From: CAVWDU01 sp963840725
GTDB taxonomy: Bacteria > Pseudomonadota > Gammaproteobacteria > Pseudomonadales > Halieaceae
DNA length: 64,000 nt
Direction of reading: 5' to 3'
Assembly (NCBI GenBank): GCA_963840725.1
Contig: CAWIZY010000018.1
Location: forward strand, 268,387-332,386
Shown here: positions 9,059 through 19,210 of the stretch, piece by piece
Position numbering within the stretch: the stretch's first letter is position 1
How the letters are laid out: each line of letters opens with the position of its first letter
The notes under the pieces: generated by a model
The model's input: only the letters and a program-made list of their open reading frames with translations
Databases searched by the model: none
What the model was told of the DNA's origin: nothing
Translations under genes and position numbers: made by a program

Positions 9059-11217
9059 ATGGCTCGGACTTTCACACGCATTTTTCTCAGCGGCCTCGTC
9101 GCTTACTGCGGCGCTGCCAGCGGCGCAGATAACCGCGGGGTTGATTCCCTCGTAGATACCCACGGGGAGGCGCAGGTGGACTCCTCCAGATTGCTGGCCG
9201 CCGAAGCAGATACCGCCAACTGGATGTCTTACGGTCGCACCTACAGTGAACAGCGCTACAGCCCGCTGAAAGGCCATCAACAGCGACACAGTCGATAAAC
9301 TCGGTCTGGCCTGGTCGTATGATCTGCACACCGAGCGCGGGGTAGAAGCAACGCCGCTGGTGGTCGACGGAGTGATGTACACCACCTCTTCCTGGAGCAT
9401 TGTCCATGCTCTGGATGCCAGAACCGGTAAACATCTGTGGACCTATGACCCGCGAGTGGCGAAGGACAAGGCCCGACATGCCTGCTGCGACGTGGTTAAT
9501 CGCGGAGTTGCGGTATGGGAAGGGCAGGTGTTTGTGGGTGCACTGGACGGCCGCCTGGTGGCACTGGATGCAGCCACGGGTAATGTGAACTGGGAAGTTG
9601 CCACGGTCGACCCACTCATGCCTTACACGATTACCGGTGCACCTCGGGTCATCGACGGCAAGGTGCTGATTGGCAACGGGGGCGCGGAATACGGTGTGCG
9701 CGGTTTTCTCGGTGCCTATGCGGCCGAAAACAGGCAAGCTGATCTGGCGTTTCTACACGGTGCCCGGGGATCCGTCGAAGGGGCTTTGAGAACGACGCCA
9801 TGGCAATGGCGGCGAAGACCTGGAACGGCAAGTGGTGGGAAATCGGCGGTGGCGGCGGCACGGTTTGGGACGCCATGGCCTACGATCCGGAACTGGACCT
9901 GCTCTATATCGGCGTCGGTAACGGTACCCCCTGGAACCGGGAGATACGCTCCCCCGGCGGTGGTGACAACCTGTTTCTCTCCTCTATCGTCGCGGTGCGG
10001 CCCGACAACCGGCGAATACGTCTGGCACTACCAGACGACCCCGGGCGAGACCTGGGACTACACCGCCACCCAGCACATTATCCTGGCGGATATCGAGCTC
10101 GACGGCAAAACCCGCAAAGTGTTGATGCAGGCGCCCAAGAACGGCTTCTTCTACGTACTTGATCGCACCGATGGCACTTTGCTCAGCGCAAAGAATTACA
10201 TGGATATCACCTGGGCGACGCATGTGGATATGGAGACCGGCCGTCCGGTGGAGGTGAAGGGGGCTCGCTACGAGGATAAGCCGTTCCTGATTTTCCCGTC
10301 TTACCTGGGTGGACACAACTGGCACCCCATGTCCTATAACCCCATGACCGGTCTGGTGTACATCCCGGTGCTGGATTTTCCGGCAAACTACGGGCAGCAG
10401 GAGGTCTTCGAGTATCGGTCTGGCGTTATGAACACCGGGACTGACGGCATTATCGGCAGTCTGCCCGACTCCCAGGCCGAGCGCGATGCGCTGGGCGCCT
10501 TGATCAAGGGCCGCCTGGTGGCCTGGGATCCGGTGCGCGCAGCGGGAAGCCTGGCGGGTAGAGCACAGCGGCACCTGGAACGGCGGCACCCTGGCTACGG
10601 CCGGCAACCTGGTCTTTCAGGGCACAGCGGCGGGCAATCTGGTGGCCTTCAGGGCCGACAATGGCGACCGTCTCTGGGACTTCCCGGCCCAGACCGGCAT
10701 TGTGGCGCCGGCCATGACCTATGAACTCGATGGCGAGCAGTACATTACGGTTAACGCTGGCTGGGGAGGGGCTTATGCGCTGGTTTTCGGCGAATATGTG
10801 CAGGCGGAAAGCCTGCCCAATGTCAGCCGCGTGCTGACTTTCAAACTGGGGGCCAATAAGACTCTGCCGGCGGTCGACTGGAGGCCCAGTGTCACCTTCA
10901 ATCCGCCGCAGCAAACCGCCGATGCGGCGACTCTGCGAGAGGGCTTTGCCCATTACCAGGACAACTGCATGGCCTGCCACGGCCTCAACGCCGTCTCCGG
11001 CCTGTTAATCCCCGATCTGCGCGGTTCGGGGTATCTGCATGACGCCAAGGCCTGGCGCAGCGTAGTGCTGGGCGGCGCTTTAGCGGAACGGGGTATGCCG
11101 TCGATGGCGAAGGCGCTGACCGATGCCGAAGCCGAGGCAGTGCGCGCCTACGTGATCCAGCAGGCGCAGCGTGGGGCAGCGCTGCGGCAGCAGCAGAAGC
11201 CGGCCTCTGCGCCCTGA
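9059..11217 (+). pseudogene. PQQ-dependent alcohol dehydrogenase with C-terminal cytochrome c domain, five frame changes
   Basis: Conceptual repair gives a protein of about 719 residues, normal for a periplasmic quinohaemoprotein alcohol dehydrogenase. A signal peptide follows ATG 9059. Beta-propeller blades are visible (ALDARTGKHLWTYDP, ALDAATGNVNWEV). The C-terminus has a haem site CMACHG near 10973 and a distal methionine (GMPSM). The frame changes by +1 at about 9272, 9731, 9783, 10009 and 10530, each time as if one base were inserted. Between the breaks the protein is well conserved with no extra stops. It is therefore either very young decay or a run of sequence errors. It lies divergent from the hydrolase-cyclophilin fusion. 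Confidence 0.85.
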
Positions 11218-11271
11218 AGCCAGCCTCCGCGCCCTGACCCAAAGGCGGTCCCCGCGCCGCGGCAAACCGGT

Positions 11272-13104
11272 TTACTGCAGGCCCAGGAAACCGCCGGACT
11301 GGTGTTTCCAGAGGCGGGCGTAGATGCCGTCGCGGGCGAGTAGCTCAGCATGGGTGCCGGATTCAACGATGCGGCCCTGGTCCAGCACCAGGAGCCGGTC
11401 CATGGCCGCAATCGTGGACAACCGATGCGCGATGGCAATCACCGTCTTGCCCTCCATCAGTTTGTACAGGCTGTCCTGGATGGCGACTTCGATCTCCGAG
11501 TCCAGCGCGGCGGTGGCCTCATCCAGAATCAGGATGGGCGCGTCTTTCAACATCACCCGAGCGATGGCGATCCGCTGGCGCTGTCCGCCACTGAGCTTCA
11601 CCCCGCGCTCGCCGACCTGGGCATCGAAACCGCTGCGGCCGCTACTGTCTCTGAGGCTCTGGATAAAGTCCCAGGCTTCGGCCTGCCGAACGGCGCGTTC
11701 TATCGCTGCCTCGGAGGCACCCTCGCGGCCGTAGAGTATGTTCTCCCGCACACTGCGGTGCAGTAGCGAGGTGTCCTGGGTGACCATACCAATATTGGCG
11801 CGCAGACTGTCCTGGCTGACCTGGCGGATGTCTTGTCCGTCAATCGTGATACAGCCGTCCTGCAGGTTGTAGAACCGCAGCAGCAGGTTGACCAGGGTCG
11901 ATTTACCGGCTCCGGAATGGCCGACCACTCCGACTTTTTCTCCGGCGGAGACCACCAGGTTGAGATCACTGAACACGGGCTTGCTCTCGCCGTAGCGGAA
12001 GCCGACATGATCGAAACGAATTTCACCTCGCGGCACCACCAGCGCCGGGGCCCGGTCCCGGTCCGAGACGCTGATATCCCCCGAAAGTGTCTGGCTGCCA
12101 TCGCGGACTGTGCCAATGTTCTCGAACAGGTCGGAGACTTCCCACATAATCCATTCCGAGGTGCCATTCAGGCGCAGACAGAGGGCTACAGCGGCCGCGA
12201 TCGCCCCGGGCGAGATCGCATCCCCCAGCCACAGGTAGATCGCCATGGCGACCACGGCAAAAACCATGACCACGTTATTCGCTGTTACGGCGGTTTCCAT
12301 CCAGGTCACCAACCGCATCTGTGGGTGTACGGTTTGCAGGAATTCTTCCATACCTTCGCGGGCATAGTCTGATTCGCGTCGTGCGTGGGAAAACAGTTTC
12401 ACCGTGGAGATGTTGGTGTAGCTATCACTGATGCGGCCGGTCATGCTTGCCCGGGCGTCCGCCTGCCATTCGGACACCGTCAACAGCCGTGGCAGCACGA
12501 GATAGAGTATCCCGATGTAAACGGCTACCCAGAGCAGCAGGGGCAATACCAAACGGATGTCGACGCTGGCAAACAGGCCGAGGGTGGTCAGGAAATAAAC
12601 GCCCACATACACCAGTATATCCAGCAGTTTCATTACCGTAGTGCGCACCGCCAGCGCCGTCTGCATGACCCGTGTTGCGATTCGCCCGGCAAACTCATCG
12701 TGGAAAAAACTGACACTTTGGCGCAGTAGATAGCGATGGGCCTGCCATCGCACGATCATCGGGAAGTTACCCATAAGGGTCTGGTGGATCAGCAGTGACT
12801 GTAATCCCACCAGCACGGGCAGGGCGAACAACAAAGCGACACCCAGCCACAGTAAATGACCGCCGGCCCCGGCTCTGAATTCCGCCGGGGTATGCGCTGC
12901 CAGCCAATCCACCCATTCACCCATCAGCCCGAATAGCGATACCTCAACAATGGCTACAGCGGTGCTCAGCAGGGCCATGAGTATCAGGTATATCTCCAGG
13001 CCCCGGGTATAGTGCCGGCAGAACTGGTAGACGTTCCGGGGGGATTTAGCCGGAGGGGTGTCCGGAAATGGATTCACCAGGTTCTCAAAAAATCGGAACA
13101 GCAT
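11272..13104 (-). CDS. ABC exporter half-transporter (membrane domain fused to ATPase)
   Basis: About 610 residues starting at ATG 13104 (MLFRFFENLVNPF); the upstream 27 codons look spurious. The first 340 residues contain six hydrophobic helices of a type I exporter. The ATPase follows, with Walker A GHSGAGKST near residue 396, signature LSGGQRQR near 501, Walker B ILILDEATAALD near 524 and switch histidine in AIAHRLST. Only one half is encoded, so it should work as a dimer at the inner membrane. The substrate cannot be read from the sequence; lipid or drug export is usual for this subgroup. Confidence 0.93.
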   Translation of the reverse strand: MLFRFFENLVNPFPDTPPAKSPRNVYQFCRHYTRGLEIYLILMALLSTAVAIVEVSLFGLMGEWVDWLAAHTPAEFRAGAGGHLLWLGVALLFALPVLVGLQSLLIHQTLMGNFPMIVRWQAHRYLLRQSVSFFHDEFAGRIATRVMQTALAVRTTVMKLLDILVYVGVYFLTTLGLFASVDIRLVLPLLLWVAVYIGILYLVLPRLLTVSEWQADARASMTGRISDSYTNISTVKLFSHARRESDYAREGMEEFLQTVHPQMRLVTWMETAVTANNVVMVFAVVAMAIYLWLGDAISPGAIAAAVALCLRLNGTSEWIMWEVSDLFENIGTVRDGSQTLSGDISVSDRDRAPALVVPRGEIRFDHVGFRYGESKPVFSDLNLVVSAGEKVGVVGHSGAGKSTLVNLLLRFYNLQDGCITIDGQDIRQVSQDSLRANIGMVTQDTSLLHRSVRENILYGREGASEAAIERAVRQAEAWDFIQSLRDSSGRSGFDAQVGERGVKLSGGQRQRIAIARVMLKDAPILILDEATAALDSEIEVAIQDSLYKLMEGKTVIAIAHRLSTIAAMDRLLVLDQGRIVESGTHAELLARDGIYARLWKHQSGGFLGLQ

Positions 13105-13314
13105 GTCGTTCTTCGCCCGTCTTGTCCGTTCAAGGTAAACACTGCGATTTTGCGGAGGAGGTTGCCTGCAGTTTTTTGTCGACAAGGTCCTGCCGACCTG
13201 ACTCGCGCCACCATGTGGTGAGGGACCCTGGCCGGCGCCTGATTATGCCTGAGTGACGGCAGATGTATAGACGGGCGTCCCGCGCAGGCGCTGCAATGGA
13301 GCAGGAATTAGCCT

Positions 13315-14283
13315 ATGCTTGCGCTTTCAGGTTTACGGGGGTTTGGCATGACACCAGGAGAGCGGTATCCGATTGGCATACCAGGACAAAAGTGGGGCGA
13401 TCCTGAAAAAACTGCCTGGCTTGAGTCGCAGGTGTTGCAGCGATCCTATGAACAGGACGTGCTCGCCCGGTTGCAGCCGTTGCGAGAGCGCTTCGATGTG
13501 GTCGAGTACGGCCGGCTTGCTAACTACCCGGGAACAGGAACGGGCAAAGACTATCCGCTGCTGGCGGCCAAGAGCCGGAAATGGCGGGATGGGCGCCCTG
13601 TGGCACTGGTGACCGGGGGCGTGCACGGCTACGAGACCAGCGGTGTGCTGGGCGCTCTGCGCTTTTTGGAAACGAGCGCCGAGGTATACAGCAACGACTT
13701 CAACGTACTGGTTGCACCCTGCGTCAGTCCCTGGGGCTATGAAACCATCAACCGCTGGAACCCCGCAGCGATTGACCCCAATCGCGCCTTTACATCGAAC
13801 AGTCCTGCGCCGGAATCCGCCGCGTTGATGCAGCTATTGGCGACGACGCCCGGGCCGATGGAGGTGCATATCGATCTGCACGAGACCACAGACAGCGATA
13901 ACGACGAATTTCGGCCTGCGCTCGCTGCCCGCGATGCGGTGGAGCAGGATAACTGGAACATTCCCGACGGTTTTTACCTGGTGGGCGATACCGAGGTCCC
14001 GGCGCATGCGTTTCAGGCAGCGATCATCGCCCGGGTGCAGCAGGTGACTCATATTGCTCCCGCAGATGATCAGGGCAAACTGATCGGCGTGTCGCTGACA
14101 CAGCCGGGCGTCATTAACTATGCCACCGGTTCACTGGGCTTGTGTGCCGGGGTGACTTCCGCAGCGTATCGCACCACCACCGAAGTCTATCCTGATAGCC
14201 CCAGAGTTGATGGCGAAAACTGTATCCTGGCGCAACTGGCGGCGATCGAGGGGGGGCTGGACTATGTTATTGCCTCGCGCTGA
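13315..14283 (+). CDS. M14-like zinc carboxypeptidase / amidase
   Basis: A 322-residue protein with the zinc motif of the M14 fold: HGYE in GGVHGYETSG near residue 104 supplies His and Glu, and a later His lies in EVHIDLHETTD near 185. A catalytic Glu is likely in TTTEVYP near 288. No signal peptide is seen, so it is probably cytoplasmic. ATG 13315 follows AGGA at normal spacing; the internal ATG at 13348, after GGGGG, is an alternative and gives MTPGERYPIG. Substrates may be peptide or acyl-amino-acid conjugates; nothing nearby decides. Confidence 0.78.
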   Translation: MLALSGLRGFGMTPGERYPIGIPGQKWGDPEKTAWLESQVLQRSYEQDVLARLQPLRERFDVVEYGRLANYPGTGTGKDYPLLAAKSRKWRDGRPVALVTGGVHGYETSGVLGALRFLETSAEVYSNDFNVLVAPCVSPWGYETINRWNPAAIDPNRAFTSNSPAPESAALMQLLATTPGPMEVHIDLHETTDSDNDEFRPALAARDAVEQDNWNIPDGFYLVGDTEVPAHAFQAAIIARVQQVTHIAPADDQGKLIGVSLTQPGVINYATGSLGLCAGVTSAAYRTTTEVYPDSPRVDGENCILAQLAAIEGGLDYVIASR

Positions 14284-14388
14284 ACCCTGTTGCCAGCCGC
14301 AACGGGAACTGCCGGAAGCTGTCGGACAAGCAACTGCTGTTTGCAGCGGCACAATCCGGGCCCGAGATGACGCCAGGGAGGTAGTGAA

Positions 14389-15123
14389 GTGTCCGAAATG
14401 AAACGAATTGCACTGCTGATAGACTGCGACAACGTCAGCCATACGGCGATTGAGGGCGTGCTCGAGGAACTGGCAAAAAGTGGCACCGTCAATGTCCGCC
14501 ATGCGCACGGCGACTGGAATAGTCAGTCACTGGCGGGCTGGGTAGAAAAACTTCACCCCCATGCGATTCGCCCCATGCAGCAATTCGCCTACACCCGCGG
14601 CAAGAACGCCACCGACTCGGCGATGATTATCGACGCCATGGACTTGCTCTATAGCGGCAATGTAGACGCGTTTGCCCTGATGACCAGCGACAGTGATTTC
14701 ACCCCGCTGGTGCTGAGAATTCTGGAAAGCGGGTTTCCGGTTTACGGGTTCGGTGAAAAAAAGACGCCGAAACCGTTTGTGGACAGTTGCTCGCCCTTTA
14801 TCTACGTTGAAAACTTACTCGAGACCGCTGCCGATGACTCGGTTGACGACAAGCCGCGCGCCCGCAAAACCAAGGGCCAGCTGAGGCAGAACGCCTCGCT
14901 GGTGAAACTACTGCGCACGGCGGTCGAACAATGCTCGGATGACGATCATTGGGCCAATATGGGCCAGGTGGCGAATTACATCTCAAACAACAACAGTTCG
15001 TTTTCATCAATCAATTACGGGTATCGCAGAGTCAGTGATCTTATTCGCGCTAGCGAGCTGTTTGACGTCGAGTTCAGAAACGGCACAGCCATGTACATCC
15101 GCGATGCCCGCAAATCGGCTTAG
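14389..15123 (+). CDS. NYN-domain ribonuclease with C-terminal OST-HTH/LOTUS domain
   Basis: A 244-residue protein. The start is GTG 14389 with AGGGAGG seven bases before; an ATG three codons in is possible. Residues 1-145 form a NYN (PIN-like) nuclease fold with acidic sites in LLIDCDNVS, KNATDSAMIIDAMDL and MTSDSDFTPLV. Residues about 165-240 match an OST-HTH/LOTUS domain, a winged-helix RNA-binding fold. This pairing is known in bacteria and suggests binding and cutting of structured RNA. It is intact and has its own ribosome site, downstream of the M14-like peptidase gene. Confidence 0.88.
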   Translation: MSEMKRIALLIDCDNVSHTAIEGVLEELAKSGTVNVRHAHGDWNSQSLAGWVEKLHPHAIRPMQQFAYTRGKNATDSAMIIDAMDLLYSGNVDAFALMTSDSDFTPLVLRILESGFPVYGFGEKKTPKPFVDSCSPFIYVENLLETAADDSVDDKPRARKTKGQLRQNASLVKLLRTAVEQCSDDDHWANMGQVANYISNNNSSFSSINYGYRRVSDLIRASELFDVEFRNGTAMYIRDARKSA

Positions 15124-15167
15124 CCTTCCCGCATGGCCTGAATCAGCACCACACGGGGCACACTCTC

Positions 15168-15566
15168 TCAGTCGTCAGCCGCAACAGCAGCCGATGCTGC
15201 TACTTTCCAGTTGCCATTGCGGACACGCCACACATGCATGCTGGAATGGGCTTTGTCGCCGGTTCCCGAGGTGTGAACCATGATCACAACCTTGTCGTTA
15301 ACCTTGTTTATCTTGTAACCGCCGGCAACATAGGGCTCTCCTGGGGGTGCCTTGGTCAACTCATCCATCAATTGTTTCCGGCTGCTGGTGCCATCTTCCG
15401 TAAGCAGAATAAAGTCTTCCGTAAGCAGCGCCTCCAGCTGTTCGGGCTTGGTCGCCTCTCCCCACTCGCGATCCAGCTTGATCAGTTTTTCTTCCAGGTC
15501 GGCGAGGGCGCTCTGAGCGAACAAGCCCAGAGTGACGCTCAGGGCTATAGCTAAACGCTGTGTCAT
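15168..15566 (-). CDS. Secreted SnoaL/DUF4440-like protein
   Basis: 132 residues starting at ATG 15566, where GGAGA sits at good spacing. The first 22 residues are a signal peptide ending QSALA. The rest matches the NTF2-like DUF4440 fold (LDREWGEATK...LLTEDF...VWRVRNGNWKVAAS). The fold makes a cone-shaped pocket that binds small ligands or forms dimers. No catalytic residues can be assigned, and the neighbours do not point to a pathway. Confidence 0.82.
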   Translation of the reverse strand: MTQRLAIALSVTLGLFAQSALADLEEKLIKLDREWGEATKPEQLEALLTEDFILLTEDGTSSRKQLMDELTKAPPGEPYVAGGYKINKVNDKVVIMVHTSGTGDKAHSSMHVWRVRNGNWKVAASAAVAADD

Positions 15567-15745
15567 GGTAGGTTTCTCCAGTGTGGTATCGGTTGGTACG
15601 TCGTTGAGCATAGTTCAGGTGATATCAATCCGCAAAGCCGGCGGCTTTCAGTGGGGACACTCACAGAGACTATCCGGACGTTGTTGCAGGCTCTGTGATA
15701 CGCTTGGGGCCGGGTAGTGAGCAGGCCCCGGGCCGGGAGAGAGTC

Positions 15746-15988
15746 GTGACATTTAAAGTGAGTAATATCGAGGAATTAAACCTCTTGTTGTTGTTTGACA
15801 CCGCAAGCCAGGAGCACGGGATAAAAGTGCACTCCAGTGCGCGTCCGGAGGTGATAACCGCCTGTGAGGGGCTGTGTAATAAGGGTCTGGTTACCCAGCA
15901 CGATGGTGGCTACCTCACGGATGCCGGTATCGAGGCGTTGGCACATGCGGAGGTACTCGCCGGTCTACTGGGTAATAACGAGACCTGA
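15746..15988 (+). CDS. TIGR02647 family small protein
   Basis: 80 residues from GTG 15746, which follows GGGAGAGAG; the longer upstream frame adds 17 doubtful residues. The pattern ELNLLLLFDTASQEHGIKVH, then PEVITACEGL, KGLVTQHDGGYLTDAG, matches the TIGR02647 family, known mainly from Pseudomonas and related gammaproteobacteria. It looks like a small winged-helix or helical protein that might bind DNA. No function is established. Confidence 0.8.
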   Translation: MTFKVSNIEELNLLLLFDTASQEHGIKVHSSARPEVITACEGLCNKGLVTQHDGGYLTDAGIEALAHAEVLAGLLGNNET

Positions 15989-16098
15989 GTAGTGGCATCG
16001 CCGCTGGCAGGCGTTTCCCGACGCGGCGCGCGCCAGGATCTCTGCGCAATGGCGAGTTTTCGGTAGACCACGGTGTATCAACTAACGGAGAACGTTTA

Positions 16099-17082
16099 AT
16101 GAAATTCCTAGTGCTTCCGATCGTCACAGGCTTGATTGGCTTCAGTACGGTCACAGCCGCTGAGCCGCCGCTGAAAGCCGTCCAGGCCAATGACTTTATT
16201 GCGTTATTCGAAAAGATGAGTGGCAGTCAACCGGGACATCGCAGAGCCCATGCCGAAGGAGTATGCGCCGCCGCCCGCTTTACCCCCGCTGCGAACAAAG
16301 CCTTCCTCGATGCCCCATTGCTCTCCAGTGGCGAATTGCCGGCAATCATGCGGTTCTCAGTAGGCGGTGGGCAGCCCAAGGCCGATGAGCGCAAGCCCGG
16401 AACACGGGGTGTGGGTTTGCGGATCAAGCTTCCCGGGGGTGGAAATCATATTTTTACGGGCAACAACTTTCCGGTATTTGCCGGCAAAGACCCGGACACG
16501 TTTTTCGGCTTCCTCTCGACCTTGTTGCCGGATGAAAACGGTGAGCGACATCCGGAGAAAACGCTGGCATTCATCCGCAGCCATCCCAGTGTCCAGGCCA
16601 ACGCGGCCTGGCGGCGCAGCGCCAAAACCGCCGCCTCCTATGCCAATACGGAGTTTTATGGATTGCACACCTTCTACTTTCAGGGGGATGCCGGTGAGCG
16701 CACAAAATTCCGCTGGCAGTTGGTTCCTGATCTCGGGGTAGCCGTGCTGGATCAAGAAGCCGCCGCCAGTAAACCCGCCGCGTTTCTTGCGCAGACCCTG
16801 GCGCAGCAGTTGGAGCAGGGTACGGTAAGCTTCAAACTGGTGGCCAATATCGGCGAGGCCGCAGATAGTGATATTGATCCCTCCGTGCAGTGGCCGGAGG
16901 ATCGCCCTCAGGTCACCCTGGGTACAGTGAGAGTCACGGCGTCCGGAGGCACGCAATGCCGCGACCTGAACTTCGACCCCAATGTGCTTTCGGCCGGTTT
17001 TGAGCCCAGCGATGACCCGGTGCTGAGAATGCGCTCCCCGGCCTATGCCATTTCCTTTGCCAAGCGTTTGAGCGGAAACTGA
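16099..17082 (+). CDS. Periplasmic catalase-related peroxidase (SrpA-like)
   Basis: A 327-residue haem protein of the small catalase-like peroxidase group, shorter than a typical catalase. The first 21 residues are a signal peptide (ending VTAAEP), so it acts in the periplasm. The distal His lies in RRAHAEGVCA, and the conserved substrate-channel block is GVGLRIKLPGG. The proximal haem-ligand motif is RMRSPAYA near the C-terminus, with R..SPAY spacing. The start follows GGAG at 16088. It would remove peroxide with a reductant not identified here. It appears monocistronic. Confidence 0.9.
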   Translation: MKFLVLPIVTGLIGFSTVTAAEPPLKAVQANDFIALFEKMSGSQPGHRRAHAEGVCAAARFTPAANKAFLDAPLLSSGELPAIMRFSVGGGQPKADERKPGTRGVGLRIKLPGGGNHIFTGNNFPVFAGKDPDTFFGFLSTLLPDENGERHPEKTLAFIRSHPSVQANAAWRRSAKTAASYANTEFYGLHTFYFQGDAGERTKFRWQLVPDLGVAVLDQEAAASKPAAFLAQTLAQQLEQGTVSFKLVANIGEAADSDIDPSVQWPEDRPQVTLGTVRVTASGGTQCRDLNFDPNVLSAGFEPSDDPVLRMRSPAYAISFAKRLSGN

Positions 17083-17156
17083 CCGGTCTGCTCCACGTCG
17101 GCTGGCCTCAAACTCGAGGCTAAAGTGGCACCTTCAGGGACCGGCAGGGTCGGCCA

Positions 17157-19070
17157 CTAGCGCGGCCTGCCGAAGACCTGAGTCCAGTACACGCCGTAGG
17201 TACTGCCTGAGTCACTGTACTTGGCGGCCCCGAGTTGACGGTAATGATCCCGCATCAGGTTGGCGCAGTGCCCGGGACTGCCGATCCAACCCTGCATGAC
17301 GTTTTCCACTGCACTGAACGAGCCTCCAGCCGCGATATTCTCCCCCAGTCCGGACCAATCGTAGCCAGCGCGGGTCGCGCGGTCTGCCGCAGAGGAACCA
17401 TCTGAGCCTGTGTGGTCGAAAAAGTTGTTGGTTGCCATGTCCATTGAATGGGTAAGTGCCGCCGCCTCCAACTTGCAGCTCCAGGTCAGTGGGGTGGTTG
17501 CCTCGAACTGGCCCTCTGAGCCACAGCTTTGGTCCTGTGAGCGGAATTCATTGACAGCAGCCAGCATGGCCTGATCTTCCGCGGTCATGTTGCAGCCATC
17601 GCCGCCAACCGGGTCGTCACCCTCAACCGGGTCATCTCCGTCCCCCGGATCACCGCCATCCCCCGGATCACCGTCGTCGATGGGACTGTCATCAACGCTG
17701 TCACAGGCATCTCCTTGCCCATCATTGTCACTATCCGATTGGGAAGGGTTGTAAACCTCAGGACAGTTGTCCTGCTCGGAGTTCACCCCGTCGTTGTCCG
17801 GGTCCAGGTCGTTACGACCATCACAGGCATCACCGAGGCCGTCGTTGTCTCTATCCGACTGGCTTGGATTATAGTTTTCGGGGCAGTTATCCAGACTGTC
17901 CTGGACCTCATCTCTATCGCTGTCAGTGAACATATCGCAGGCGTCACCAATGCCGTCATTGTCCACATCACCCTGAGTGGGGTTTGCGATATCGACGCAA
18001 TTGTCTGTGCCATCGGCGACGTAACCCTCTGGTCTCTCCAGGGCACTGATGGAACGCTCCGGGTCACCAAAGCCGTCGCCATCGCTGTCTTCGTAGTAAT
18101 TGCTGGGCGTAAACCCCTCATCCACGGCGCCGTCACAATTGTTGTCGACGCTGTCAAAGCGTTCCTCGGCGGCAGGGGATACGCTGGCATTGTTATCGTC
18201 GCAGTCTTCATCGTTGCTGACGTAGCCCGGCACCGGCTCGAGGGATTCGATCGTGTCCGATGCGGTTCCGTAGCCATCACCATCCACATCACGGAAGAAG
18301 ATGGCGGCAACGCCGTCATCGACTTCACCGTCACAGTTGTTGTCGTACCCGTCCGGTTGCTCTTCAGCGGCGGGGTTTATCCCCGCATCGGTGTCGTTGC
18401 AATCGAGCCGGTTGCGCACGTAGCCCTCGGGGCGCCTTGGCTGCAAGCGGCTGATAGCGGGATCGCCGTAGCCATCATTATCCCGGTCTCGCCAGAAGCG
18501 GACTTTGACAAAGCCCTCGTCTACTCTGCCATTGCAGTTGTTATCTTTTTTATCCTCTACTTCGTCGGTCCAGGGGTAAACGGAGGCGTCGTTGTCGTCA
18601 CAGTCCAGGTTGTTAACCACATACCCCTCAGGTTGACGTCGTTTGTCGATGCTCTCATTGGCTGCACCGAAATTGTCGCCGTCGGCATCGCGGAACCAGG
18701 TTCGCAGCTTTCTGTAGGTTTCAAATTCCGCCGCCAGCGTGACATCACCGTCGTATTCGAGCAGTTCTTCAGGTAAAGGCATGACCGTGGCATCACAAAC
18801 GGCCAGTGGGGTGCGCTCGCAGATTCCGGTCCAGCGGACGAAGCGGTAGCCCTCCGCCGGCACCGCTGTGAAGGTATCCGAAACCCGTTCCGTAATGTCG
18901 AAGATGCAGCTGTCCTGCGCACAGTCCATGCGTCCGGACTCACTACTGACCTCGCCTCTGTAATCTGTATTGATCACGAGGCGACACCCCGCTACGGAAA
19001 ACACCAGCACTCCCAGCATACCCAGCGAGACTGAGCGCCTCATGAACCTCGACAATCGACTCGATCGCAT
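17157..19070 (-). CDS. Lipoprotein with MopE-type and thrombospondin-3 calcium repeats and a C-terminal CAP domain
   Basis: About 637 residues. The ATG at 19070 is chosen because AGAGGG lies 8 bases upstream; the ATG at 19079 abuts that site. A lipobox VAGC near residue 29 predicts a lipoprotein. A beta-rich region follows, then about five MopE-type metal-binding repeats (DCDDNDASVYPWTDE, NNCNGRVDEG). Three thrombospondin type 3 repeats come next (DSDRDEVQDSLDNCP, SDRDNDGLGDACDG), then an Asp/Gly-rich linker. The end is a CAP/SCP domain (AVNEFRSQ, SMDMATNNFFDHTGSDG, GHCANLMRDHYRQLG). Asp-rich repeats should bind calcium and stiffen a stalk holding the CAP domain away from the cell. The CAP role is unknown. 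Confidence 0.88.
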   Translation of the reverse strand: MRSSRLSRFMRRSVSLGMLGVLVFSVAGCRLVINTDYRGEVSSESGRMDCAQDSCIFDITERVSDTFTAVPAEGYRFVRWTGICERTPLAVCDATVMPLPEELLEYDGDVTLAAEFETYRKLRTWFRDADGDNFGAANESIDKRRQPEGYVVNNLDCDDNDASVYPWTDEVEDKKDNNCNGRVDEGFVKVRFWRDRDNDGYGDPAISRLQPRRPEGYVRNRLDCNDTDAGINPAAEEQPDGYDNNCDGEVDDGVAAIFFRDVDGDGYGTASDTIESLEPVPGYVSNDEDCDDNNASVSPAAEERFDSVDNNCDGAVDEGFTPSNYYEDSDGDGFGDPERSISALERPEGYVADGTDNCVDIANPTQGDVDNDGIGDACDMFTDSDRDEVQDSLDNCPENYNPSQSDRDNDGLGDACDGRNDLDPDNDGVNSEQDNCPEVYNPSQSDSDNDGQGDACDSVDDSPIDDGDPGDGGDPGDGDDPVEGDDPVGGDGCNMTAEDQAMLAAVNEFRSQDQSCGSEGQFEATTPLTWSCKLEAAALTHSMDMATNNFFDHTGSDGSSAADRATRAGYDWSGLGENIAAGGSFSAVENVMQGWIGSPGHCANLMRDHYRQLGAAKYSDSGSTYGVYWTQVFGRPR

Positions 19071-19210
19071 ATTCCACATCCCTCTTCAGCCGGCGAGCAG
19101 GCTGATCCTTCTTAAACAGTATTCGGGTGTGGCCTATTGAAAGTGAAGGGCAGTTCAATCTCTAACGGTTTCCTGACTTTTCTCGAGAAAGTGCTTTTGC
19201 CAGTAATAGA

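Noticed and set aside
17715..18776. A 353-codon plus-strand frame across the CAP lipoprotein
   Set aside because: It is the antisense shadow of Asp-rich repeats (GAT/GAC read as ATC/GTC gives Val/Ile strings); it has no family features.
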